Below the pieces are notes generated by a model. The model saw nothing but the letters and a program-made list of their open reading frames with translations. It made no database searches and was not told where the DNA came from. DNA of 37,199 nucleotides from an uncultured Pelagibacteraceae bacterium (GTDB lineage Bacteria > Pseudomonadota > Alphaproteobacteria > Pelagibacterales > Pelagibacteraceae). Location of the stretch: assembly GCA_902574705.1 (NCBI GenBank), contig CACGOM010000011.1, forward strand, positions 1-37,199, read 5' to 3'. The translations under genes were made by a program, and so were the position numbers. Shown piece after piece: positions 17,215 to 24,846 of this stretch. Every line of letters begins with the position of its first letter. The stretch's first letter is position 1.

Positions 17215-18186
17215 ATGAAAAATAATTTCTCATTAATTGGAAAAGATGTAATACAAACTGAAATAAATGCTTTGATGAAGTTAAAAAAATCTTTGAATAA
17301 AGATTTTGATAAAATTGTAAATTCAATACTAAAATGTAAAAGTAAAGTAATTTTTTCAGGTGTTGGCAAATCAGGTATTATTTCAAAAAAAATTTCATCT
17401 ACATTATCATCTCTAGGTATACCGTCTTTTTATGTAGATGCAGGTTCCTGTTCTCATGGCGACTTGGGTATGATTAGCTCAGGTGATGTGTTAATTTTAA
17501 TAAGCCACAGCGGTGAATCTTCAGAGTTAAAAAATATTGTACAGTATGTTAAAAGAAATAAAAATATTACTTTAATAGGGGTTACTTCAAAAAAGAATTC
17601 ATTATTATATAAATCAAGTAATTTAAAATTCTTACTACCAGCTGTCACTGAGGCAGGACCTGGAAATTATATTCCAACATCTAGCACAACATCTCAAATA
17701 GTATTTGGTGATTGTCTCGCAATTTCAACAATTAAACAAAGAAAATTCTCTAAACTTAAATTTCGAATTTTTCATCCTGCAGGTAGTTTGGGCTCAAAAT
17801 TAAAAACTGTTGGAGACTTAATGTATAAAGGAAAAAACATACCTTTTATAAATGAGAATTTAAAAATAAAAGCTGCTCTTAAAGTTTTTAATAAAAAAAA
17901 TCTTGGGGTATTAATTGCAAGAAATAATAAGGGTAATACAACTGGAATTATTTCTGATGGTGATTTTAAGAGAATTAGTAGTAAATCTGAAAATATTGGA
18001 AATTTATTAATTAAAAAAGTAATGAATAAAAACCCAATAGTTGTTGATGAGAATATGTTTGCTGCAGAGGCGCTATCTCTAATGAATAGTAAAAAAATTA
18101 CAGTAGCATGTGTTTTTAACAAAAATAAAAAGAAAACAATAGGCTTAATACACATGCACAATATTCTTGAGGCAAATATTGTTTAG
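17215..18186 (+). CDS. kdsD: Arabinose-5-phosphate isomerase (KpsF/GutQ family)
   Basis: KdsD converts ribulose 5-phosphate to arabinose 5-phosphate, the precursor of Kdo. The 323-residue protein has an N-terminal SIS domain (GVGKSGIISKKISSTLSSLG, AGSCSHGDLGMIS, ISHSGESSEL, IPTSSTTSQIVFGDCLAI, HPAGSLGSKL) and a C-terminal pair of CBS domains (ISDGDFKR, MNKNPIVVDENM). The CBS pair is usual in the family and may bind a regulatory ligand. The neighbouring lptC and lptB genes place it in the LPS synthesis/export group. Confidence 0.94.
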   Translation: MKNNFSLIGKDVIQTEINALMKLKKSLNKDFDKIVNSILKCKSKVIFSGVGKSGIISKKISSTLSSLGIPSFYVDAGSCSHGDLGMISSGDVLILISHSGESSELKNIVQYVKRNKNITLIGVTSKKNSLLYKSSNLKFLLPAVTEAGPGNYIPTSSTTSQIVFGDCLAISTIKQRKFSKLKFRIFHPAGSLGSKLKTVGDLMYKGKNIPFINENLKIKAALKVFNKKNLGVLIARNNKGNTTGIISDGDFKRISSKSENIGNLLIKKVMNKNPIVVDENMFAAEALSLMNSKKITVACVFNKNKKKTIGLIHMHNILEANIV

Positions 18187-18188
18187 TA

Positions 18189-18803
18189 ATGAAATTAAAA
18201 CTTTTATTTCAAATAGTAATTTCTTTATTAATTTTGACATTAATTGTAATTTTTTATTATTCGTTCCTTTCAAATACAAATTTTGATAATTCAAGCAAAA
18301 TAGACGAAACTAAAGAGACTGACGAAATTACAAATATTACTAAAGATATAGCCAGCCAATTAACTAATATAGAATACAATTCAGAAGATAGATACGGTAA
18401 TAGTTTTTATATTAATGCAGAAAAAGCAACAGTTATTAATACTGATGATAACCAAAATCTAGTAGAGCTTGAAGAAGTAGTTTCAATAATTAACTTAAAC
18501 AATAAGGGTATAGTTACTATTTTTTCGAATAAAGCTTTATACAATAAATTAAATAATAACACTTTATTTTATAATAACGTAAAAATAGAGTTTTTAGATA
18601 ATTCTATACTATCAGAGAATTTGGACATAATATTTACAGAAAATATTACGAAAATTTATAACAATGTAATTATTGAAAATAATAAATTTGAATTAAATAC
18701 TGACAATATATTAATTGATATGATAACTGGTGATATAAATTTAAAAATGAAGAATAAAAATACAAAAGTAAAATTGGTTTCTAAATATGGCCTCCTTGAT
18801 TAA
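18189..18803 (+). CDS. lptC: LPS export system periplasmic component LptC
   Basis: A 204-residue protein with one N-terminal membrane helix (about residues 7-27) followed by a beta-rich, Asn-rich periplasmic domain. The region ...EYNSEDRYGNSFYINAEKA and the repeated short strands with Asn/Asp turns resemble the LptC/DUF1239 beta-jellyroll. LptC links the LptBFG transporter to the LptA bridge. Sequence identity to known LptC is low, so the call leans on fold-like pattern and on position between kdsD and lptB. Its end overlaps the lptB start by 17 bp. The lptA gene that usually lies between lptC and lptB is missing. Confidence 0.78.
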   Translation: MKLKLLFQIVISLLILTLIVIFYYSFLSNTNFDNSSKIDETKETDEITNITKDIASQLTNIEYNSEDRYGNSFYINAEKATVINTDDNQNLVELEEVVSIINLNNKGIVTIFSNKALYNKLNNNTLFYNNVKIEFLDNSILSENLDIIFTENITKIYNNVIIENNKFELNTDNILIDMITGDINLKMKNKNTKVKLVSKYGLLD

Positions 18804-19563
18804 AAAGTTTAGAATTAAATCTTTTAAGGAAGAGACTCCAATAATAGAACTAAAAGATCTCACTATTTCATATGGTAACAGGCAAATAGTTGAACATTTG
18901 AACATGAATGTTCAAAAATCTGAAATTTGTGGACTGCTAGGTCCTAATGGAGCAGGAAAAAGTTCAATCTATCATTCAATAATTGGATTAGTAAAACCAG
19001 CTTTCGGAAAAATTCTTATTAACGGTGAAGATGCAACAGACATTCCAACTCATTTAAGATGTTCTAAATTTGGAATTTCTTGGGTACCTCAATATGGTGG
19101 CTCTTGGTCAGATCTAACTGTCTTTGAAAACATAATGGCAGTTGCGGAATTGCATATAAAAAGTAAAGATGAAAGATTAGCAAAAACAAACAATTTAATA
19201 AGAAAGTTTGAATTAAATAATGTTATAAACTTAAAATCTAAATATCTATCAGGTGGTCAAGTAAGAAAATTAACTTTAGCAATGGCTATGGTGAAAGAAA
19301 CTAAAATTTTAATTCTCGATGAACCTTTTGCAGCACTTGATCCTCAAAGTGTAAGGATGATACAACAGATAATTGTTAGCCTGCAAATGTTTGAGAAAAT
19401 ATCAATCACAATATCTGATCATTCTTCAAGAGATTTGCTTGGATGTGTTGACTCTGCAATGGTTTTATCTGAAGGATCAATTGTTGCGAAAGGCACTCCT
19501 CAAGAATTAGTAAAAAATACTAAGGCAATAGAAGCGTACTTTGGAGAAGGTTTCAAAATTTAA
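18787..19563 (+). CDS. lptB: LPS export ABC transporter ATP-binding protein LptB
   Basis: A 258-residue ABC ATPase with Walker A (GLLGPNGAGKSS), Q-loop (VPQYGG), signature (LSGGQVRKLTLAMAM), Walker B (ILILDEPFAALDP) and the switch histidine (ISDHSSRDLL). Features such as IIGLVKPAFGKILINGEDATDIP and the D-H-x-x-R-D-L-L block are typical of LptB, which powers extraction of LPS from the inner membrane with LptFG. The usual LptB signature (LSGGERRRVEIAR) is changed, so the protein is diverged. The start is an ATG inside lptC, suggesting coupling. Confidence 0.88.
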   Translation: MASLIKKFRIKSFKEETPIIELKDLTISYGNRQIVEHLNMNVQKSEICGLLGPNGAGKSSIYHSIIGLVKPAFGKILINGEDATDIPTHLRCSKFGISWVPQYGGSWSDLTVFENIMAVAELHIKSKDERLAKTNNLIRKFELNNVINLKSKYLSGGQVRKLTLAMAMVKETKILILDEPFAALDPQSVRMIQQIIVSLQMFEKISITISDHSSRDLLGCVDSAMVLSEGSIVAKGTPQELVKNTKAIEAYFGEGFKI

Positions 19564-19567
19564 ATTA

Positions 19568-20893
19568 GTGAAAAATCAAATAAAGATAAATAAAATTATT
19601 AATCCTTTTAAAAAAAAAATTTATGTTCCAGGAGATAAAAGTATTAGTATTAGATGTATATTATTAGCATCGATAGCAACGGGGAAATCAGAAATATTTA
19701 ATTTGCTTAAGTCAGAAGATGTATTAAATGCTGTGAATGCAGTAAAAAAAATTGGTGTAAATTGTATAAAAAAAAAAAATTCTTTTGAGGTTTATGGTGT
19801 AGGAATAAACGGTTTTCATATTAAAAAAAATACAACTATTAATGCAGGAAACTCCGGAACACTTGCTAGATGTCTTTTAGGATTATGCTCAGGCATAGAT
19901 AAAGAAATTAAAATAATAGGCGATAAAAGTTTATCAAAAAGAGACTTTTTGAGAGTTATTAAACCACTTAATTTATTTGGTACAAAAGTTGTATCAAAAA
20001 ATGGGATGATGCCTTTGAAAATTGTTGGTTCAGATTTATTAAGACCTATAAATTATATTGAGAATAAGGGAAGCGCACAAATTAAAACTTGTATAATTTT
20101 AAGTGCAATTAACACTAATGGTATTACAAATATTAAGGCAAAAAAATCAAGAAATCACACTGAATTAATTTTAAAAAATTTCAACTACCCAATTAATATT
20201 AAAAAAAATAAGAAATACGATTTAATTAAAATTAGAGGTTTAAGCCAATTCAATTCATTTAATTATAATGTACCTGGTGACATTAGCTCTGCTGCTTTTT
20301 TTATTGCTTTAACTATATTATCAAATAATTCAAATCTTTTAATAAAAGATGTCAATATTAATCCCTCTAGAACTGGAATTATTAAAATTTTAAAAAAAAT
20401 GAATGCTATCATAAAAATTTCAAATAGGAGAAATTATAAAGGGGAAATTACTGGTGACATATATATTGAAAGTTCAAACAATTTAAAATCGATTAATTGT
20501 GATCCTAAATATAATAGCGAGGCCATAGATGAATTTCTTTTAATTTTTCTAATTGCAGCAAAAGCAAATGGTATCTCAAAATTTAGAAATTTAGGTGAAT
20601 TAAATAAAAAAGAAAGTCCAAGATTAGATTTGTCTATAAAATTTTTAAAAATGATAGGAATTAAAGTTTACAGAAACCAAGATAATATTAAAATATTTGG
20701 AAACCCAAATTTAAAATTAAATAATAAATATCATATAAAGAATTTTCTTAAAGATCATAGAATATTTATGATGTCGATTATAGCAGCTTTGACTTTGGGT
20801 GGTAAATGGACAGTTGATGATAAAGATTCAATTAACACTTCTTTTCCAGAGTTTTTGACAATTATAAAAAAATTAGGAGCAAAATTTAGTTGA
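19568..20893 (+). CDS. aroA: 3-phosphoshikimate 1-carboxyvinyltransferase (EPSP synthase)
   Basis: AroA joins PEP to shikimate 3-phosphate on the chorismate pathway, feeding the trp genes and pheA in this window. Motifs are PGDKSISIRCILLA (PEP/S3P site), NAGNSGTLARCLLGL, NKGSAQIKTCIILSA, VPGDISSAAFFIAL, DEFLLIFLIAA and KDHRIFMMSIIAA, ending DSINTSFPEF. The PGDKSIS and NSGT wording is closer to class II enzymes than to E. coli. I chose GTG at 19568, 4 bp after the lptB stop; a TTG at 19541 inside lptB is also in frame. There is no in-frame ATG before the first conserved motif. Confidence 0.93.
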   Translation: MKNQIKINKIINPFKKKIYVPGDKSISIRCILLASIATGKSEIFNLLKSEDVLNAVNAVKKIGVNCIKKKNSFEVYGVGINGFHIKKNTTINAGNSGTLARCLLGLCSGIDKEIKIIGDKSLSKRDFLRVIKPLNLFGTKVVSKNGMMPLKIVGSDLLRPINYIENKGSAQIKTCIILSAINTNGITNIKAKKSRNHTELILKNFNYPINIKKNKKYDLIKIRGLSQFNSFNYNVPGDISSAAFFIALTILSNNSNLLIKDVNINPSRTGIIKILKKMNAIIKISNRRNYKGEITGDIYIESSNNLKSINCDPKYNSEAIDEFLLIFLIAAKANGISKFRNLGELNKKESPRLDLSIKFLKMIGIKVYRNQDNIKIFGNPNLKLNNKYHIKNFLKDHRIFMMSIIAALTLGGKWTVDDKDSINTSFPEFLTIIKKLGAKFS

Positions 20894-21543
20894 AAAAGAA
20901 ATTATTTATCACTGTAGCCATTGACTCTCCAGCAGCAGCTGGTGCGGGGACTCAAGCAAAGTTAATAGCGAAACATTATAATTTATACTACTTAGATACA
21001 GGAAAAATATATAGATATTTAGGACTGCTTAGAATTAATAATAAAAATAATTTTTCATATAGTTTTATTAAAAAAAAAATTAAGAAATTAAATCCAAAAA
21101 TACTCTCAAAAAGAAGTTTATTATCAGATAATGTTGCATTATCAGCTGCTTTTATAGCTAAAAAAAAAAAAATTAGAGATATTGTGCACATGTTTCAGCA
21201 AAAATGTGCGTATAATCCCCCAAAAAAATATTCTGGTTCAGTTCTTGATGGTCGTGACATAACAACTGTTCAATTGAAGAATGCAATGTTTAAATTTTTT
21301 ATTACCGCAAACCTAAAAACAAGAGCTATTAGAAGATTTAAAGAATATAGGGGTTTGAACAAACAAATCTCATTAAATGAAGTAATAAAAAGCATTAAAA
21401 AACGTGATAAATTAGATCGAACAAGGAAATATGGTCCATTAAAAAAAACAAAAGATTCGATCTTGATTAATACCACTAAATTAAGTAAGAAAGCGTGCTT
21501 TAAAAAAATAAAAGCTATAATGGATAGGAAATTAAATAATTAA
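20890..21543 (+). CDS. cmk: Cytidylate kinase with degenerate P-loop
   Basis: Cmk phosphorylates CMP and dCMP. The call rests on position (aroA-cmk-rpsA-ihfB is a standard order), the 217-residue length, and the blocks YLDTGKIYRYLG, VLDGRDITTV and the RxxxRR-like FKEYRGLNK/RDKLDRTR segments. The ATP-binding P-loop is abnormal: instead of the usual GPAGSGKGT the protein has SPAAAGAGT (residues 13-21), so the catalytic P-loop lysine is Ala19. The frame is open and the rest of the core is kept, so it does not look like a pseudogene. It starts with TTG, overlapping the aroA stop (TTGA). Confidence 0.88.
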   Translation: MKKKLFITVAIDSPAAAGAGTQAKLIAKHYNLYYLDTGKIYRYLGLLRINNKNNFSYSFIKKKIKKLNPKILSKRSLLSDNVALSAAFIAKKKKIRDIVHMFQQKCAYNPPKKYSGSVLDGRDITTVQLKNAMFKFFITANLKTRAIRRFKEYRGLNKQISLNEVIKSIKKRDKLDRTRKYGPLKKTKDSILINTTKLSKKACFKKIKAIMDRKLNN

Positions 21544-23267
21544 TGGAAATATATAAAGATATTTCAAGTTCTCAAAATCAAGAATTTAAAAAGCTCTTAA
21601 TAGATAATTTTTCAAAAACAAAAATCGAAGAAGGAAAACTTCTAACAGGTAAAATTACAAAAATCACTGAAAAGCACATTTATATTTTAATTGATGGAAT
21701 GAAAAGTGAGGCTCTTATCGATATTAGTGAGGTGAAATCAGTATACGGAAATAGAGAAATTAAAGAAAATGAGGCAATAGAAGTATATTTAGAAAAAATC
21801 GAAGATAAAAATGGAGAAGTAATTGTTTCTGCTAGTAGAGCTCAAAAAATAAGAGGGTGGTATGCACTTGAGAAAGCATACGAAGATAATAAAAATGTAA
21901 AAGGGAAAATTGTATCTAAATGTAAGGGTGGTGTTATTGTTGAGCATCTAGATACTAAGTCACTAATGTTTTGTCCTGGCTCCCAAATAGATGCTAGACC
22001 TTTAAAATCTTTTGATCATTTATTTGGTGTCGAACAAGATTTCAAAATAATAAAACTTGATAAATTTAGAGGAAATGCGTGTGTATCAAGAAGGGAAGTA
22101 ATAAGCTCAAGTAGAAAAGAGGACAAAGCTAAAATTTTAGAAAAATATAATTTAGGTGACATTATTAAAGGAGCAGTTGTAAAAGGTTATAGTTCTTTTG
22201 GTTGTTTCTTTGAGGTAAATAACGAGATTGATGTATTAGTTCATTTACAAGAAATATCTTACTCTAGAATTAATCACCCTGATGAAGTATTTACTATTGG
22301 TGAAAAACATGATCTAAAAGTTATATCGATTGATAAAGAAAAAATGCAAATATCGTGCTCGATTAAAGCATTAACTCCTGATCCATTTGAAAATATTTCA
22401 AATTATGAAGTTGGAAAAACCTACAAAGCTAAAGTAATTAAAGTAGTTGATTATGGAGCATTTTGTGAACTGCAACCAGGATTAACTTGCTTGCTTCATT
22501 CTAGCGAAATAAGCTGGAGTAAGAAAAATGTTACTGCAAGTAAATTCTTTAAAATTAATGATGAAATAGATTGTGTTATAACAGATATTGACAACGAAAA
22601 GAAAAGAATTGCAATCTCCCATAAGCTTGCAAAGGAGAATCCTTATGAAAGCTTTAAAAATAAGTATACGGAGGGGTCGTCAATTAAAGGTAAAATTTCA
22701 AATATAAAGGATCTGTCAATTTATGTTAATATTAAAGAGTTTGATATTGACGGTTTCTTACATGCTAATGATTTATCATATTATAATAAGCCTGAAGATG
22801 AAGTTTTAAAATATCAAAAGGGAGACGAAATCGAAGTCAAAATTTTAGAAATCAAACCAAAAGATCAAAAAATAAAATTTGGTGTAAAACAACTTCAAGA
22901 AGATCCATTCAATTTTTTCAACGATAAAAAAATTAACGACATAATTACTGTCAAAGTCAAATCTACAGGTTCGAAAGGAATAATTGTTTCGCCAGAAGGA
23001 AGTGACGTGGAAATTTTAATTAAAAAGAATCAGATTGCAATAAATACCGAAGATGCAAGATCAAATCGGTTCATTCAAGGAGATAGGATCGATGCGGCTA
23101 TATCTGAAATTAACATTGAAAAAAGAAAAATAGGATTGAGTATTAAATTGCTCGAAGAAATGCAAAATAAAGAGGCGGTTTCTAAATTTTCAAGCCCATT
23201 AAGCGGAAAAAATTTGCCTTTTTCCTCACTTTCTGAAAAATTAGACAAAAAGAAAGAAGATAAATAA
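21543..23267 (+). CDS. rpsA: 30S ribosomal protein S1
   Basis: S1 binds mRNA at the 30S platform and helps initiate translation of mRNAs with weak Shine-Dalgarno sequences, which are the norm in this window. The 574-residue protein contains six S1/OB repeats (roughly residues 33-100, 118-185, 203-272, 290-357, 376-443 and 461-526). The repeats read, for example, VKGYSSFGCFFEVNNEIDVL and VIKVVDYGAFCELQPGLTCL. The C terminus is lysine-rich. The ATG overlaps the cmk stop by 1 bp; in many bacteria rpsA is also transcribed from a promoter inside cmk. Confidence 0.97.
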   Translation: MEIYKDISSSQNQEFKKLLIDNFSKTKIEEGKLLTGKITKITEKHIYILIDGMKSEALIDISEVKSVYGNREIKENEAIEVYLEKIEDKNGEVIVSASRAQKIRGWYALEKAYEDNKNVKGKIVSKCKGGVIVEHLDTKSLMFCPGSQIDARPLKSFDHLFGVEQDFKIIKLDKFRGNACVSRREVISSSRKEDKAKILEKYNLGDIIKGAVVKGYSSFGCFFEVNNEIDVLVHLQEISYSRINHPDEVFTIGEKHDLKVISIDKEKMQISCSIKALTPDPFENISNYEVGKTYKAKVIKVVDYGAFCELQPGLTCLLHSSEISWSKKNVTASKFFKINDEIDCVITDIDNEKKRIAISHKLAKENPYESFKNKYTEGSSIKGKISNIKDLSIYVNIKEFDIDGFLHANDLSYYNKPEDEVLKYQKGDEIEVKILEIKPKDQKIKFGVKQLQEDPFNFFNDKKINDIITVKVKSTGSKGIIVSPEGSDVEILIKKNQIAINTEDARSNRFIQGDRIDAAISEINIEKRKIGLSIKLLEEMQNKEAVSKFSSPLSGKNLPFSSLSEKLDKKKEDK

Positions 23268-23275
23268 ACAAAAAA

Positions 23276-23566
23276 TTGTCTGTATCTAGATCAGAAATAA
23301 TAAAAAATTTATCACAAAATTTTCCGAATATTTATAAGAAAGATATTAATAAATTATTTGATATCCTTATCGAAGAAATAATAAAAGCTCTAGTCAATGG
23401 AGAAAGAGTTGAATTGAGAGATGTAATGATGTTTGAAACAAAAATTCAAAAAAAGAGAGTATCTTTAAATCCAAAAACACTTGAAAAAGTAGATGTTCCA
23501 GAAAAGAAAGGTATTATCTTTAGATCTTCAAAAGAATGGAAGAAAAAACTGAATGAAAAAAAGTAA
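23276..23566 (+). CDS. ihfB: Integration host factor beta subunit (HU/IHF family)
   Basis: A 96-residue DNA-bending protein of the HU/IHF fold: two N-terminal helices (SRSEIIKNLSQNF..., KDINKLFDILIEEI), then the beta arm and saddle (GERVELRDVMMFE, RVSLNPKT). The arm-tip proline that intercalates into DNA is kept in NPKT, but the family RNPKTG reads LNPKTL here. The location right after rpsA is the usual place of ihfB. The start codon is TTG at 23276, 8 bp after rpsA; its end overlaps pyrF by 14 bp. Confidence 0.9.
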   Translation: MSVSRSEIIKNLSQNFPNIYKKDINKLFDILIEEIIKALVNGERVELRDVMMFETKIQKKRVSLNPKTLEKVDVPEKKGIIFRSSKEWKKKLNEKK

Positions 23567-24230
23567 AATTTTTATAGCTTGCGATACAACAAAAATAGAA
23601 AGTGCTACAAAAATAATAAAATATACAAAAACTTCAAAAATCAAAGTTGGATATAAGTTTGGACTTGAGTTTATTAACTCAAAAGATGGAAGAAAGTTTC
23701 TAAGTAAACTTAAAAAAGAAATAGTTTTTTTAGACCTTAAATTAAATGATATTCCAAATACTTGCTCTTCAACAATAAAGGCAGTAAGAGATCTAAACCC
23801 AAATTATATTACTATTCATATTAGTTCAGGCCTTGAAGCATTGAAAGCAGTAAAAAGTATATCAAAAAAAACAAAAATTTTGGGTGTGACCACCTTAACG
23901 TCATTAAATAACAAATCATTGAAAGAAATTGGATATGATAGAAAAATTAAATCACTTGTAGTACATCAAGCAAAGTTAGCTTCTAAAGCTAAACTAGATG
24001 GATTGGTATGTAGTGCTCATGAGATTAAAAACGTAAAAAAAGTTTTTAAAAAAGAAATTATAACACCAGGTATAAGATTTAATTCAAAAGCCAACGACCA
24101 AAAAAGAATTTTAACACCCAAACAAGCAATTAAAAATGGAAGTAACTGGCTTGTAATTGGAAGACCAATAACCAAGGGTAATATAAAAAAAAATATTAAA
24201 AATTTAATTAATCATTTAAATAATGATTAA
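23553..24230 (+). CDS. pyrF: Orotidine 5'-phosphate decarboxylase
   Basis: PyrF makes UMP from OMP, the last step of pyrimidine synthesis. The 225-residue TIM-barrel protein has the N-terminal Asp (IACDTTK, Asp11), IKVGYKFGLEF with the phosphate-side lysine, and the catalytic charge network DLKLNDIPNT (Asp61, Lys63, Asp66). It closes with TPGIRF and the phosphate-binding NWLVIGRPITKG. The usual His of DLKFHDIPNT is Asn here. The start overlaps ihfB and the end overlaps trpF, so it is clearly part of the same transcript. Confidence 0.94.
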   Translation: MKKSKIFIACDTTKIESATKIIKYTKTSKIKVGYKFGLEFINSKDGRKFLSKLKKEIVFLDLKLNDIPNTCSSTIKAVRDLNPNYITIHISSGLEALKAVKSISKKTKILGVTTLTSLNNKSLKEIGYDRKIKSLVVHQAKLASKAKLDGLVCSAHEIKNVKKVFKKEIITPGIRFNSKANDQKRILTPKQAIKNGSNWLVIGRPITKGNIKKNIKNLINHLNND

Positions 24231-24846
24231 AGGCTCCAAGATTTGTGGTGTTTCTGATATAAAGACTCTAGAGTATTTAATAAGTCATTCTAACCCTCCC
24301 CTCTTTGTTGGATTTATTACAAATTATAAAAAATCAAAAAGATATGTTGAGTTTGAAAATTTAAAAAAATTGACTAATTTAGAAAACAATAAAATTTATT
24401 TTGTATCTGTCTTAGTTGATCCTGACGACGAAATTTTAGAAAAAATTAAGAATCTTAAATTTGATTATTACCAACTATATAATGTAGATCCGATTAGAAC
24501 AAATTTGATTAAAGAAAAATATAATAAAAAAATAATTTCTGCCATAACGGTTGAAAAAGAGAAAGATGTTGAAAAATATAAACTTTATAAAGATGTTTCT
24601 GAAATCATCTTATTTGATGGAAAGGGATATGAAAAATCTATTGGCTTTAATCATAATTATTTAAATTGTGTTCCTAATGAAATTTCAAAAATGATAGCTG
24701 GAAACATAAAATATGATAATATTCCTATTTTAGATAAAACTGATTATTTTATAGATTTAAGTGGCTCATTAGAGGATCATACAGGAAAAAAAGATTTGAA
24801 AAAAATAGATTATTTTTTAAATAGCATGAAACAATATGAAAATTAA
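24223..24846 (+). CDS. trpF: Phosphoribosylanthranilate isomerase (divergent)
   Basis: TrpF isomerises N-(5'-phosphoribosyl)anthranilate in tryptophan synthesis. The 207-residue protein keeps the catalytic cysteine (SKICGVSD, Cys8) and the catalytic aspartate (IILFDGKGY, Asp132), as well as AGNI and the phosphate-site block IDLSGSLED. Other family positions are changed, for example the QLHG motif reads QLYN. Neighbouring trpB and trpA support the call. Overlaps at both ends (8 bp with pyrF, 11 bp with trpB) indicate coupling. Confidence 0.9.
   Translation: MIKGSKICGVSDIKTLEYLISHSNPPLFVGFITNYKKSKRYVEFENLKKLTNLENNKIYFVSVLVDPDDEILEKIKNLKFDYYQLYNVDPIRTNLIKEKYNKKIISAITVEKEKDVEKYKLYKDVSEIILFDGKGYEKSIGFNHNYLNCVPNEISKMIAGNIKYDNIPILDKTDYFIDLSGSLEDHTGKKDLKKIDYFLNSMKQYEN

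Noticed and set aside
17772-18161. Open frame antisense to kdsD
   Set aside because: A hydrophobic Phe/Leu-rich translation, as expected for the reverse of Lys/Asn-rich coding sequence; no start context or family features.
20890-21543. cmk as a pseudogene
   Set aside because: The frame is intact, other motifs are kept and overlaps with aroA and rpsA are precise, so a functional variant is more likely.
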